From positions 558,001 through 622,000 of the forward strand of contig NZ_CP018047.1 of assembly GCF_002009175.1 (NCBI RefSeq): a stretch of DNA of 64,000 nucleotides, read 5' to 3'. The translations under genes were made by a program, and so were the position numbers. A model generated the notes under the pieces. It saw nothing but the letters and a program-made list of their open reading frames with translations, searched no databases and was not told where the DNA came from. The stretch's first letter is position 1. The number at the start of each line of letters is the position of its first letter. Positions 22,864 to 31,537 of this stretch are shown here, in pieces. Source of the stretch: Streptomyces niveus (GTDB lineage: Bacteria; Actinomycetota; Actinomycetes; Streptomycetales; Streptomycetaceae).

Positions 22864-25839
22864 ATGACCGTCACCAGGGGCGAAGGCCCCACCCACGACA
22901 GCGCCAAGAACCGGGAGCCGGCCCGCGATCTCCAGCGGGACCTCGTCAAGGATCTCGACGGAGAGGTTCAATTCGACGACTACACACGGCAGTTGTTCTC
23001 CCGCGACGCGAGCATGTACGCGATCACCCCGCTCGGGGTGGCCTTCCCCCGGCACGCCGACGACGTCGCCGCGGCGGTCGCCGCCGCCGCGGCCCACGGG
23101 GTGCCGGTGGTGCCGCGCGGCGCCGGGACGAGTCTGGCCGGCCAGACCGTCGGCCCCGGCCTGGTCCTCGATCTGTCCCGGCACATGAACCGCATCGTGG
23201 AGCTGGACGCCGGCAGCGGTACGGCGCTGGTCGAGTCCGGAGTCGTACAGGACCAGCTCAACCGGGCCGCGAGCCCTTGGGGGTTGATGTTCGGCCCGGA
23301 CACGTCGACCAGCAACCGGGCCACCATCGGCGGGATGATCGGCAACAACTCGGCCGGCAGCGGATCGGTGCGCCACGGCATGACCATCGACCATGTGCGC
23401 GAACTCGACGTGGTCCTCTCGGACGCGAGCCAGGTCCGGCTGGACCGCGTCGACGAGGCCGAACGCGCCCGGCGGGCCACCCGGTCCACGCTGGAGGGCG
23501 CGCTCCACCGCGAACTGCCGGAGATCGTACGGGCCAACGCGACCGCCATCGCGGAAGGCTTCCCCGCCCACTGGCGCCGGGCCTGCGGCTACCGGCTGGA
23601 CCGGCTGGCGCGCGAGGACAGCGTCTTCGACCTGGCCAAATTCGTCGTCGGCTCTGAGGGGACACTGGCCGTCGCCACCAGCGCGCTGGTGGATCTGGTG
23701 CCCAAGCCGAGCCGTACGGTGATCGCCGTCGGCCACTTCACCTCCGTGGCCGGTGCGATCGACGCGACACAGGACGCGCTGGCCTGCGACCCGGCGGCCG
23801 TGGAGCTGATGGACCGTACGATCCTTGACCTGTCCCGCCGCAAGATCGAGTACGCGGCGCTCGGCGACCTGCTGAACGGAGAGCCCGAGGCCCTGCTCTT
23901 CGTCTCCTTCAGCGGTGACGACGAGGACGAACTGCTGGGGCAGTTGAAGCGGCTCACCCAACTGTGGTCCCGGCACGGACACGGCTACCACACCCTGCGA
24001 GCGGTCACCCCGGCCCAGCAGTCGTCGCTGCTGAAGGTCCGCAAGGCCGGTCTCGGTCTGCTGATGGCGGCCAGTGAGGGCACCCGGCGACCGCTGGCGT
24101 TCGTCGAGGACACCGCGGTCGACCCCGTCCATCTCGCCGACTACACACGCCGGTTCAAGGAAGTCCTCGACCGGCACGGGATGACGGCCGGTTTCTACGG
24201 CCACTGCTCGGTCGGCTGTCTGCACATCCGGCCCTTTCTCGACCTCGCCGACCCGGCGGACGTGGTGCGGATGCGCAGCGTCGCCGTCGAGATCAAGGAT
24301 CTGGTCGCCGAGTACGGCGGAGTGAACTCCAGCGAGCACGGCGACGGGCTGGCCCGGAGCGAGTTCAACCGGGAGATCTTCGGCGACGCGCTGTACGACG
24401 CGATGCGCCAGGTCAAGAGGCTCTTCGACCCGGACAACGTGCTCAACCCCGGCAAGATCGTGGACGCCCCGTCCATGACGGACAACCTGCGGGACGCGGC
24501 GCTGCCGCCCGCCGAACCCCTGCGCACGCGGCTCTCCTTCGAAGTCATCGGCGCGGGAGCGGGCTCCGCCGACGGCACGGGCGCCATGCGCGCGGCGGCG
24601 GACCGGTGCATGAACATCGGCCTGTGCCGCAAGTCCGGCAGCGGCACCATGTGCCCCTCGTACATGGCCACCCGCAAGGAGGAGGACTCCACCCGTGGCC
24701 GGGCCGCCGCCCTGGTCAAGGCGCTGTCCGAACCGGACCCGCGCGCCGCGCTCGGGGACGAGCGGCTGCACGAGGTCCTCGATCTGTGTCTGATGTGCAA
24801 GGCGTGCAAGAGCGAATGCCCGCTCGGCGTCGACATGGCCACCCTCAAGAGCGAAGCCCTCTCGCATTACCACGACAGCCACGGAGTGCCGCTGCGCTCC
24901 CGGCTGTTCGGGTCGATCCGGTTCCTGAACCGGCTGGGCTCGGCGACCGCGCCGCTGTCCAACCTGCCGGGGCGCATCCCCCTGGTGCGCCGGCTGATGG
25001 ACCGTACGGTGGGTATCGCCCCGGCGCGACCGCTGCCGGTCTTCGTACGGCAGAACCTGACGCGCTGGTTCCGGCGCCGTAAGAACACCACCCATCCCAT
25101 CACCCAGGGCACGGTCACCTATCTCGCCGACTCCTTCACCACGTTCACCGAGCCGGACATCGGCCGGGCGGCCATCCGGCTTCTGGAGCGGGCCGGTTGG
25201 GACGTCCGGCTGGAGAGCGGCGTCTGCTGCGGCCGGTCCAGCCTCTCCAAGGGCCTGGTGGACGACGCGAAGAACAAGGCCCGCCATCTCGCCAACACCC
25301 TGAGCACGTCGACCGAGGCGGGCTCGCCGGTCGTGGGCTGCGAGCCCTCGTGTCTGATGACCCTGCGCGACGAGCATCTGTCCCTGCTGCCGGACGACCC
25401 CGCGGTCAAGGACATCGCCGGGAGGGTCCGCCAGGTCGAGGAGTTGCTGGTCGAGGCGATCGACGACGGGCGGCTGCGACCGCGCGAGGACTCCTGGCTC
25501 GCCGGGCGCACGCTCGTCTACCACGGCCACTGCCACCAGAAGGCGGAGGTGGGCACGGCCGCGACGGTCGCGCTGCTGAGCCGTATACCGGGCGTGTCGG
25601 TGGTCGAACTCGACGCCGGCTGCTGCGGGATGGCGGGGTCCTTCGGCTTCGAGTCCGAGCACTACGACGTGTCGATGACGGTCGGCGAGGACCGGCTCTT
25701 CCCGGCGATCGAGGCCGAGCCGCCGGACACGGTCGTGGTCGCCACCGGGGTCTCCTGCCGGCAGCAGATCTTCCACGGCACCGCGCGCGACGCGTGGCAC
25801 CCGGTCCAACTGCTGTGGGAGGCTGTCACGTCGGACTGA
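22864..25839 (+). CDS. Fused FAD / Fe-S D-2-hydroxyacid dehydrogenase (YdiJ-like)
   Basis: A 991-residue fusion. Residues about 35-270 form an FAD-binding type 4 domain (VPVVPRGAGTSLAGQTVGPGLVLDLSR; NRATIGGMIGNNSAGSGSVRHG). A FAD-oxidase C domain follows, with HCSVGCLHIRPFLDL and the end motif DPDNVLNPGKIV. From residue 580 there is a 4Fe-4S region (CMNIGLCRKSG, then CLMCKACKSECPLGVDM) and a GlcF-type CCG pair (SGVCCGRSSLSKG, DAGCCGMAGSFGF). This layout is that of E. coli YdiJ, a D-2-hydroxyglutarate dehydrogenase, and combines GlcD and GlcF in one chain. It oxidises a D-2-hydroxyacid and passes electrons to the membrane. ATG 22864 follows GAGGAGG. Confidence 0.92.
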   Translation: MTVTRGEGPTHDSAKNREPARDLQRDLVKDLDGEVQFDDYTRQLFSRDASMYAITPLGVAFPRHADDVAAAVAAAAAHGVPVVPRGAGTSLAGQTVGPGLVLDLSRHMNRIVELDAGSGTALVESGVVQDQLNRAASPWGLMFGPDTSTSNRATIGGMIGNNSAGSGSVRHGMTIDHVRELDVVLSDASQVRLDRVDEAERARRATRSTLEGALHRELPEIVRANATAIAEGFPAHWRRACGYRLDRLAREDSVFDLAKFVVGSEGTLAVATSALVDLVPKPSRTVIAVGHFTSVAGAIDATQDALACDPAAVELMDRTILDLSRRKIEYAALGDLLNGEPEALLFVSFSGDDEDELLGQLKRLTQLWSRHGHGYHTLRAVTPAQQSSLLKVRKAGLGLLMAASEGTRRPLAFVEDTAVDPVHLADYTRRFKEVLDRHGMTAGFYGHCSVGCLHIRPFLDLADPADVVRMRSVAVEIKDLVAEYGGVNSSEHGDGLARSEFNREIFGDALYDAMRQVKRLFDPDNVLNPGKIVDAPSMTDNLRDAALPPAEPLRTRLSFEVIGAGAGSADGTGAMRAAADRCMNIGLCRKSGSGTMCPSYMATRKEEDSTRGRAAALVKALSEPDPRAALGDERLHEVLDLCLMCKACKSECPLGVDMATLKSEALSHYHDSHGVPLRSRLFGSIRFLNRLGSATAPLSNLPGRIPLVRRLMDRTVGIAPARPLPVFVRQNLTRWFRRRKNTTHPITQGTVTYLADSFTTFTEPDIGRAAIRLLERAGWDVRLESGVCCGRSSLSKGLVDDAKNKARHLANTLSTSTEAGSPVVGCEPSCLMTLRDEHLSLLPDDPAVKDIAGRVRQVEELLVEAIDDGRLRPREDSWLAGRTLVYHGHCHQKAEVGTAATVALLSRIPGVSVVELDAGCCGMAGSFGFESEHYDVSMTVGEDRLFPAIEAEPPDTVVVATGVSCRQQIFHGTARDAWHPVQLLWEAVTSD

Positions 25840-25916
25840 GCCCGCCGGGTCCGTCGGCGCGGGGCCCGGCGGCGGGCAGATCGGTGGCGGGCGGCCCGGC
25901 GGCGGCCGGCTCGGCA

Positions 25917-26990
25917 TCAGGCCGCGTACGCGTGGGGTGAGTAGGTCAGATAGCCCTGGTCACCGCCCTGGTAGAAAGTGGCCTCGTCGACCGGGGCGAT
26001 CGGCAGTCCGCCGCGCAGCCGTTCGACCAGGTCGGGGTTGGCGATGAAGGCCCGGCCGAAGCTGACGAGATCGGCGCCGAGCCCGAGCCAGTGGTCGGCT
26101 TCGTCCTTTCCGGTCTGCTTCGGACCCATGGGGTACACGGGGTTCATGACGAGGGTGCCCGGCCAGGCCTTGCGCAGGGCGATCAGGACGTCTTCGTCGG
26201 TGGTGGCCTCGATGTGGATGTACGCCAGGTCGAGCCGGGCCAGTTCGGTCAGCAGCGCGGTGTACATCTCGGGGACGTCACTCTCCTCGACTCCCCAGAA
26301 GGTGGCGCCCGGTGAGAGCCGGATGCCGGTCCGATGCCCGCCGATGGCCTCGGCGGTGGCGGCGACCGCCTCGACGGCGAACCGGATCCGGTTGGCGACC
26401 GGGCCCCCGTAACCGTCCGTGCGCAGATTGGCGTTGGAGGAGAGGAACTGCGAGATCAGATAGCCGTTGGCGCCGTGCAGTTCGACCCCGTCGAAGCCGG
26501 CGTCAACGGCGCGGCGGGCGGCCCGCGCGTACGACAGCGCCTGCTCGGGCACCTCGGCGCTCTCCAGTGCGCGGGGCATCGGCGCCGGTTGGGGCCCGGT
26601 CGGGGTGAACACGTCACCGACGGCGGGCACGGCGGACGGCCCGACCGGCCGCTCACCGATGGTGTCGGGGTGCGAGACCCGGCCGCCGTGCATGAGCTGG
26701 GCGAAGATCCGTCCGCCGTTGGTGTGCACGGCGGCGGTGACGGGGCGCCAGGCGGCGACCTGCGCGTCGGTGTGGAGTCCGGGCGTACTCGGGTTGGACT
26801 GCCCGATCGCGTTCGGCTGCACCCCTTCGCTCACGATCAGCCCGGCCGTGGCCCGCTGGGCGTAGTAGGCCGCCATCGACGGCGTCGCCAGTCCGCCGGC
26901 GGCGGCCCGGACCCGGGTCATCGGCGCCATGACCACACGGTTGGGCAGTGTGAGGCCACCGAGCTGGTAACTGGTGAACAGGGTCGTCAC
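25917..26990 (-). CDS. Old yellow enzyme family ene-reductase
   Basis: A 357-residue FMN-dependent alkene reductase of the NemA/OYE group. Visible are LPNRVVMAPMTRVRA, FAQLMHGGRVSHPD, the substrate-binding pair in GFDGVELHGANGYLISQFLSSNANLRTD (His and Asn ligands), and the phosphate loop segment LGADLVSFGRAFIANPDLV. It reduces activated C=C bonds or nitro groups using NADPH. The start GTG 26990 follows AAGGAG at seven bases. It is divergent from a MerR regulator, with a promoter of MerR architecture between them (20-base spacer). Likely an electrophile or quinone response gene. Confidence 0.94.
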   Translation of the reverse strand: MTTLFTSYQLGGLTLPNRVVMAPMTRVRAAAGGLATPSMAAYYAQRATAGLIVSEGVQPNAIGQSNPSTPGLHTDAQVAAWRPVTAAVHTNGGRIFAQLMHGGRVSHPDTIGERPVGPSAVPAVGDVFTPTGPQPAPMPRALESAEVPEQALSYARAARRAVDAGFDGVELHGANGYLISQFLSSNANLRTDGYGGPVANRIRFAVEAVAATAEAIGGHRTGIRLSPGATFWGVEESDVPEMYTALLTELARLDLAYIHIEATTDEDVLIALRKAWPGTLVMNPVYPMGPKQTGKDEADHWLGLGADLVSFGRAFIANPDLVERLRGGLPIAPVDEATFYQGGDQGYLTYSPHAYAA

Positions 26991-27040
26991 GTCAGGGCTC
27001 CTTCATGATCCGCCGCGCCCGGGCGTCGGGCACTGCGGCT

Positions 27041-27072
27041 ACGCTAAAACCTCACATCGACGTCAGAGGCAA
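27041..27072 (-). promoter_or_regulatory. MerR-type promoter for the ene-reductase
   Basis: On the minus strand a -35 element TTGCCT (27072-27067) and a -10 element TAGCGT (27046-27041) are separated by 20 bases, longer than the normal 17. This is the spacing of promoters that MerR activators restore by DNA twisting. The spacer holds an imperfect repeat with CCTC and GAGG arms. The predicted transcript starts about 44 bases before the ene-reductase GTG. Confidence 0.55.
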
Positions 27073-27105
27073 GCCCTGTGACGCAGGACACAGCCAGGAG
27101 GAACC

Positions 27106-27486
27106 GTGCGGATCGGTGAACTCGCCTCACGCGCCGGAGTCAGCGTCAGATCCGTGCGCTACTACGAGGAACAGCACCTGGTCACCAGCACCCGCAGCCC
27201 CAGCGGGCAGCGGCACTACACGCAGGCGGACGTCGAGCGGGTCGAGTTCATCCAGCGTCTGTACGCCGCGGGCCTCTCCAGCCGCACCATCCTGGCGCTG
27301 CTGCCCTGCGTCGACGCGCCCAGCGAGGAGAACTCCGACGCGGCGCTGGTACGGATGGAACAGGAACGCGACCGGCTCTCCGCGCACATCGCCGACCTCG
27401 TACGCACCAGGGAGGCGCTCGACGGGCTGATGGCCACGGCGCGGGAGTACCGGGAGTGGCTGGGAACGGTCGACCAGGCGTCCTAG
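27106..27486 (+). CDS. MerR family transcriptional regulator
   Basis: A 126-residue short MerR protein. Residues 1-70 contain the winged HTH (MRIGELASRAGVSVRSVRYYEEQHLV; SGQRHYTQADVERVEFIQRL), followed by a coiled-coil helix LVRMEQERDRLSAHIADLV. The single cysteine (LLPCVDAPSEEN) could be a redox or electrophile sensor, but the metal-binding cysteine set of metal-type MerR proteins is absent. GTG 27106 follows AGGAGG. It is divergent from the ene-reductase. Its TAG stop is part of the CTAG target duplication of the adjacent MITE, so the element inserted exactly at the end of the gene without changing the protein. Confidence 0.92.
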   Translation: MRIGELASRAGVSVRSVRYYEEQHLVTSTRSPSGQRHYTQADVERVEFIQRLYAAGLSSRTILALLPCVDAPSEENSDAALVRMEQERDRLSAHIADLVRTREALDGLMATAREYREWLGTVDQAS

Positions 27487-27705
27487 GGGGTGTCCGCAAA
27501 GTAGCACCGTCCGCCCGCAGGGCGGGGCCCGCGGCGTCTGGTGCGGTACATCGCAAGGCGGAGGAGCGACGTTGTGGATGGACCAGCCGTACTCGGCCGA
27601 CTCCGACAACGCAGGGGGCACCTCCCTTGCCCCCTCGGGGGCTACGGGGGAGAGGCGCCGTGCCAGACGTCGCGGGCCAGGTGCAACTTTGCGGACACCC
27701 CCTAG
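27483..27705. mobile_element. 215-bp MITE with CTAG target duplication
   Basis: GGGGTGTCCGCAAAGT (27487-27502) and its perfect inverted copy (27686-27701) are 16-bp terminal inverted repeats, flanked on each side by CTAG, so the full symmetric unit is 27483-27705. Imperfect similarity continues inward (AGCACC versus TGCACC). The interior encodes no transposase. CTAG fits the YTAR target-site duplication of the IS5 group, so a resident IS5-type transposase probably mobilised it in trans. It lies between the convergent MerR and TetR genes and overlaps the MerR stop codon. Confidence 0.85.
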
Positions 27706-27727
27706 GGGATGCCCGACCGGGGCTTGT

Positions 27728-28294
27728 TCACCGCTGCGGGCTCAGCCCCGCCACCGTCAGCCGGAAGAGACGGTCCGCCCGGGCCGCCGGGTCGGGGTGG
27801 TGCTCCGTGGCCAGCGCGATGCCGACGGCGAGTGTGATCAGGTCCGGGACGGTGACGCCCGCCGCCACCGCGCCGTCCCGTGCGGCGCGTTCGAGCAGCG
27901 GGACGCCCGCCTCTTCCAGCGCCGCCGAGCAGGCGTTTTCGTGGACGGGGTCGGGCGGGGACCCGTCGTAGGCGAGCGTGGCCGCCAGTCCGCGGGCGGA
28001 CGCGCAGTAGGCGACGACGTCGCCCAGCCATTCCAGCAGCGCGGCCCTGCTGTCGTCCGCGCCGGTCAGCTCGCGGGCGCGGTCGCTCAGGGCCTCGATC
28101 CGTTTGCGCGAGACCGCTTCCAGCAGGGCGCGGCGGGTGGGGAAGTGCCGGCGCACGGTGGCCGAGCCGACCCCCGCGGTACGGGCGATCTGCTCCAGGG
28201 ACGCGTCGGCCCCATGGGCGGCGACCTCCTCCTCGGCCACGGCGAGGATGCGCGTGTGGTTGCGCCGGGCGTCGGCGCGCTGGTGGTCGGGCAT
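27728..28294 (-). CDS. TetR family repressor divergent from NmrA-like gene (copy 1)
   Basis: A 188-residue regulator. The N-terminal DNA-binding domain has RRNHTRILAVAEEEVAAHGADASLEQIARTAGVGSATVRRHFPTRRALLEAV, with the recognition helix VGSATVRRHFPT. The C-terminal domain (RGLAATLAYDGSPPDPVHENACSAALEE) resembles SbtR-like TetR regulators. ATG 28294 follows GAGGTGAAG. It is divergent from the NmrA-like oxidoreductase at 28404 with two tandem palindromes (28324-28375) between them. The same gene and operator layout recurs at 42114-44091. The MITE ends 22 bases beyond its stop. Confidence 0.9.
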   Translation of the reverse strand: MPDHQRADARRNHTRILAVAEEEVAAHGADASLEQIARTAGVGSATVRRHFPTRRALLEAVSRKRIEALSDRARELTGADDSRAALLEWLGDVVAYCASARGLAATLAYDGSPPDPVHENACSAALEEAGVPLLERAARDGAVAAGVTVPDLITLAVGIALATEHHPDPAARADRLFRLTVAGLSPQR

Positions 28295-28314
28295 CGCTGG
28301 CTTCACCTCAGGCT

Positions 28315-28344
28315 TTGTTAAATGGCGGGCCCCGCCGTATCGTA
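28315..28344 (+). promoter_or_regulatory. Promoter of the NmrA-like gene, overlapped by operator
   Basis: TTGTTA (28315-28320) and TATCGT (28339-28344) are 18 bases apart and read toward the gene at 28404. The first operator palindrome (28324-28336) fills the spacer, so a bound repressor would block polymerase directly. Confidence 0.45.
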
Positions 28345-28375
28345 CCCGAATGGAAACGGCGGGCCCCGCCGTTTC
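28324..28375. promoter_or_regulatory. Two tandem operator palindromes (TetR/NmrA region 1)
   Basis: The first palindrome has arms GGCGGG and CCCGCC around a central C (28324-28336). The second (28353-28375) is a perfect 23-bp odd palindrome with 11-base arms GAAACGGCGGG and CCCGCCGTTTC around one central C. Centres are 34 bases apart. Between them lies CCGTATCGTAC, also found in the second TetR/NmrA region. They are assigned to the adjacent TetR by position. Confidence 0.8.
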
Positions 28376-28403
28376 ATTTCCCGGCGTCCCCCGGAGGTTC
28401 CTC

Positions 28404-29327
28404 ATGTCCACAGATTCCGCACCCGTCCTGGTCACGGGCGCCACCGGCAGACAGGGCGGCGCCACCGCCCGCGCACTGATCGCGGCGGGCATACCCGTCC
28501 GCGCCCTGGTGCGCGACCGGGCCACCGAACGGGCCAGGGCCGTCGAGGCGCTCGGCGCCGAACTGGTCACCGGCGATCTGCACGACCGCGACTCCGTGGT
28601 GCGGGCCGCCGAGGGCGCTCGCGCCGTCTTCTCCGTACAGATGCCGGCCATGACCGGCGACGGCTTCGACTTCGAGGGGGAGGTGACCCAGGGCGTCAAC
28701 CTCGTCGAGGGCGCGAAGGCCGCCGGCGTACGGCAGTTCGTGCACACGTCGGTCACCGGAGCCGGTCAGCACACGCGGGCCCCCGGCTGGGCCGAAGGCC
28801 GCTGGGCCTCGATGGAGCCCACCCTCGGCGCCAAGAGCGCGATCCAGGACCGGGTCCGCGAGGCCGGCTTCCACCACTGGACACTGCTCAAGCCGGGCAC
28901 CTTCATGGAGAACTTCCTCCCGTCCATGGCGTTCCTGCTCCCCCGCGGTGTCGAGCGCGGCCTGGTGAGCGTCCTGAAGCCGGAGACCCGGCTGTCCCTG
29001 GTGGCGGTGGACGACATCGGCAGGGCGGCGGCCGCGGCCGTCGGCGCGCCTGAGCGGTTCGACCGCGTCGAACTGGAGCTGGCGAGCGACCACCTGTCGA
29101 TGACGGAGATCGCCGAGGTCCTGTCCCGCGTCCTGGGCACGCACCTGTCGGCGCCGGACATGACGGAGGAAGAGGCCCTTGCCGCCGGAATGCCGCCGAT
29201 GGGCGCCACGCACGAGTGGATGAACGCGGTCCCCCAGCCGGGCCGCCCCGAGTTCGCGAGGGACCTCGGCATCGCTCTGACCGGCTTCGAGGAATGGGCG
29301 CGGACGCACATGCGCCCCACGGCCTGA
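28404..29327 (+). CDS. NmrA-like NAD(P)-binding oxidoreductase (copy 1)
   Basis: A 307-residue atypical short-chain dehydrogenase of the NmrA/HSCARG group. The Rossmann loop is VLVTGATGRQGGATARALIA, followed by a basic VRDRATERA segment compatible with NADP(H), then GVRQFVHTSVTGAGQH and HWTLLKPGTFMENFLPSMAF. The canonical YxxxK pair is not evident, as in redox-sensing NmrA proteins; it may act as a dehydrogenase or as a cofactor-ratio sensor. ATG 28404 follows GGAGG. It is controlled by the divergent TetR through tandem operators. Confidence 0.9.
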   Translation: MSTDSAPVLVTGATGRQGGATARALIAAGIPVRALVRDRATERARAVEALGAELVTGDLHDRDSVVRAAEGARAVFSVQMPAMTGDGFDFEGEVTQGVNLVEGAKAAGVRQFVHTSVTGAGQHTRAPGWAEGRWASMEPTLGAKSAIQDRVREAGFHHWTLLKPGTFMENFLPSMAFLLPRGVERGLVSVLKPETRLSLVAVDDIGRAAAAAVGAPERFDRVELELASDHLSMTEIAEVLSRVLGTHLSAPDMTEEEALAAGMPPMGATHEWMNAVPQPGRPEFARDLGIALTGFEEWARTHMRPTA

Positions 29328-29379
29328 TCCGCTCCGGATCACGCCCGGTTCGTCCGGCGCGGACGGTGAGCGCCCGGGG

Positions 29380-30123
29380 TCACTCCCAGACGACGATGTT
29401 GCGCCGCACCGGGACCGCGCCGGAGTCCGTGGCGAACAGTTCGGGTGAGCGCTCCCTGATGCGCTCGACGTCGTCGAAGACCGCCCGCAGATGGGCGCGC
29501 ATGGCGGCACGGGCCAGGAGGACGTCGCCCGCGAGGACCGCGTCGAGGATGTCGACGTGCTGGTCCGCGAAGCCCGACGACGAGGCGGTGTCGTAGAGGC
29601 CGAGCCGCCGCGCGCGGTCGAGATGACCCTTGGCCGAGACGACGGTCGCCCAGGCGTTGCCGTGGCCACTCAGCCGCAGCAGCCCCTGATGGAACGCCTC
29701 GTCCAGCTCGAAGAAGTCCTCCAGGCCGAGACCGGGCCGGCGCTGCTCCTCCAGGTTGTGGCGCAGTTCCTCGACCAGTTCGGGGTCCGGCTCGGCCGGG
29801 AGGTCTTCGAGCGAGGCCAACTCCACGGCCTCCCTGAGAAATTGGGCGTCCGCCACCTTCGCCGGGTCGACGCGGGAGACAAAGGACCCGACCTGCGGGA
29901 AGACCTGCACAAGGCCCTCCTCGGAGAGCAGGATCAGGCTCTCCCGGATCGGCGTACGGCTCACTCCGAGGGACGCGGCGAGTTCGTTCTCCGACAGGGC
30001 CGCACCCGGGGGAAACTCCAGCGTCAGAACCTTGCGACGCAGCGTCGCGTAGACGGAACGGCGACTGGTCCGCTGCCGGTTCGATTGAGCCATGCGCTCA
30101 TCGTATCGGGGCGCCGCGCCCAT
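29380..30123 (-). CDS. GntR (FadR/FCD subfamily) regulator of the hexonate operon
   Basis: A 247-residue regulator. Winged HTH at residues about 20-85 (SVYATLRRKVLTLEFPPGAALSENELAASLGVSRTPIRESLILL), then the all-helical FCD effector domain with metal-binding residues typical of the family (ELDEAFHQGLL; FADQHVDILDAVLAGD with conserved Asp and His). Start choice: ATG 30123 follows GGGAGG at five bases, whereas ATG 30093 has no ribosome site, so ten residues are added. It is divergent from the mannonate dehydratase gene and probably represses the 30.3-35.5 kb operon, releasing on a sugar acid. Confidence 0.9.
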   Translation of the reverse strand: MGAAPRYDERMAQSNRQRTSRRSVYATLRRKVLTLEFPPGAALSENELAASLGVSRTPIRESLILLSEEGLVQVFPQVGSFVSRVDPAKVADAQFLREAVELASLEDLPAEPDPELVEELRHNLEEQRRPGLGLEDFFELDEAFHQGLLRLSGHGNAWATVVSAKGHLDRARRLGLYDTASSSGFADQHVDILDAVLAGDVLLARAAMRAHLRAVFDDVERIRERSPELFATDSGAVPVRRNIVVWE

Positions 30124-30202
30124 CGATGCCTCCCGTTCGACGGCTGCGCCGACCTCACCACGGTCGACACCACACAAGTATTGCATCCCTTCGCGACCGA
30201 TG

Positions 30203-30214
30203 CTTGTATACCAG
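30203..30214. promoter_or_regulatory. Probable GntR operator
   Basis: CTTGTATACCAG is palindromic except for one T/C pair and centres on GTATAC, matching the TNGTATACNA form common to FCD-type GntR regulators. It lies in the 200-base divergent region between the GntR and dehydratase genes, 80 bases from the GntR start. A related AT-rich stretch ACAAGTATTGCAT lies about 25 bases to its left. Confidence 0.6.
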
Positions 30215-30323
30215 TCGTGTCGACCAGTGGAGGGACAGCTTCCGCCCTCTCCGGCACCGTATGGATCGTCCGAAGAAGTGAACCGAGGCAACCGAAGTGG
30301 ATCTGGTGGACCGGAGTGGACCT

Positions 30324-31532
30324 GTGAGCAAGATCGAGCGCGTAGAGGTGTTCGTCGCCTCCCCCGGGCGGACCTTCGTCACCCTGCGCATCACCACGTC
30401 GGACGGAGTCACCGGCCTCGGGGACGCCACGCTGAACGGCCGTGAACTGGCCGTCGCGAGCTATCTGCGGGACCACCTCGTCCCCCTGCTGATCGGCAAG
30501 GACCCCGCCCGTATCGAGGACATGTGGCAGTACCTGTACCGGGGTGCTTACTGGCGGCGCGGCCCGGTCACCATGACCGCGATCGCCGCCGTCGACACCG
30601 CCCTGTGGGACATCAAGGGCAAGACCGCCGGTCTGCCCGTCTACGAACTGCTCGGCGGACGCTCACGCGACGGCGTCACGGTCTACTCCCACGCCAGCGG
30701 TACGGACGTCCCGTCCCTGCTCGACGACGTCGACCGGTTCCTCGACCTCGGTTACAAGGCGGTACGCGCACAGGCCGCCGTGCCCGGTGTCGGCGGCAGC
30801 TACGGAGTCCGCAAGGGCAAGGTGTACGAACCCGCCGCGACCGCGCTGCCCGACGAGCAGCCCTGGGACACCGAGGCGTATCTGCGGTTCGCGCCGACCT
30901 ACCTGGAGGCCGTCCGCGAACGTTTCGGCTTCGGCTTCCATCTGCTCCACGACGTGCACCACCGGCTCACCCCCATCGAGGCGGCCCGCTTCGGCAGGAG
31001 CGTCGAGGACAGCCGGTTGTACTGGATGGAGGACCCGACGCCCGCCGAGAACCAGGAGGCGTTCCGGCTCATCCGCCACCACACGACCACGCCGATCGCG
31101 GTGGGAGAGGTGCTGAACTCGATCTGGGACGTACAGCACCTGATCACCGAGCAGCTCATCGACTACGTACGCACCACCGTCGTCCACGCCGGCGGCATCA
31201 CCCATCTGCGCCGTATCTTCGACCTGGCCGCCCTCTACCAGGTACGGACCGGCTCCCACGGGGCTACGGACCTCTCCCCCGTCTCCATGGCCGCCGCGGT
31301 GCATGTGGACATCGCCGTACCGAACTTCGGCATCCAGGAGTACATGGGGCACCCCGAGGAGACCGCCGAGGTCTTCCGCAGCGGCGTGACCTTCGCGGAC
31401 GGCATGCTGCACCCGTCGCGGGAGCCCGGTCTCGGGGTCACGTACGACGAGAAGGCGGCGGAGCGCTTCCCGTACCGGGCCCGCTATCTGCCGGTCGCGC
31501 GACGTCTCGACGGGTCGGTGCACGACTGGTGA
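30324..31532 (+). CDS. manD: D-mannonate dehydratase family enzyme (enolase superfamily)
   Basis: A 402-residue enolase-superfamily protein, the exact length of ManD. Diagnostic segments are [73 protein letters not shown], the metal ligands in [21 protein letters not shown] and VGEVLNS, and [11 protein letters not shown]. Predicted to dehydrate D-mannonate (or D-gluconate in the low-efficiency subgroup) to 2-keto-3-deoxygluconate. The start GTG 30324 is eight bases after GGAG; the frame's earlier GTG at 30297 lacks one. It is the first gene of a four-gene operon under the divergent GntR. No KDG kinase or aldolase is nearby. Confidence 0.88.
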   Translation: MSKIERVEVFVASPGRTFVTLRITTSDGVTGLGDATLNGRELAVASYLRDHLVPLLIGKDPARIEDMWQYLYRGAYWRRGPVTMTAIAAVDTALWDIKGKTAGLPVYELLGGRSRDGVTVYSHASGTDVPSLLDDVDRFLDLGYKAVRAQAAVPGVGGSYGVRKGKVYEPAATALPDEQPWDTEAYLRFAPTYLEAVRERFGFGFHLLHDVHHRLTPIEAARFGRSVEDSRLYWMEDPTPAENQEAFRLIRHHTTTPIAVGEVLNSIWDVQHLITEQLIDYVRTTVVHAGGITHLRRIFDLAALYQVRTGSHGATDLSPVSMAAAVHVDIAVPNFGIQEYMGHPEETAEVFRSGVTFADGMLHPSREPGLGVTYDEKAAERFPYRARYLPVARRLDGSVHDW

Positions 31533-31537
31533 ACGAC

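Noticed and set aside
25840..25916. GC-rich repeats as an insertion element or array
   Set aside because: The GCCCGCCGGG-like repeats are short and irregular; they more likely form a terminator between convergent genes, but no clean stem could be defined.
22843..25917. 1024-codon open frame on the minus strand
   Set aside because: It is antisense to the FAD/FeS dehydrogenase gene over its full length. The composition (Arg/Gly/Asp/Val/His/Gln) is that of a reverse-frame shadow in high-GC DNA, and no family motif appears.
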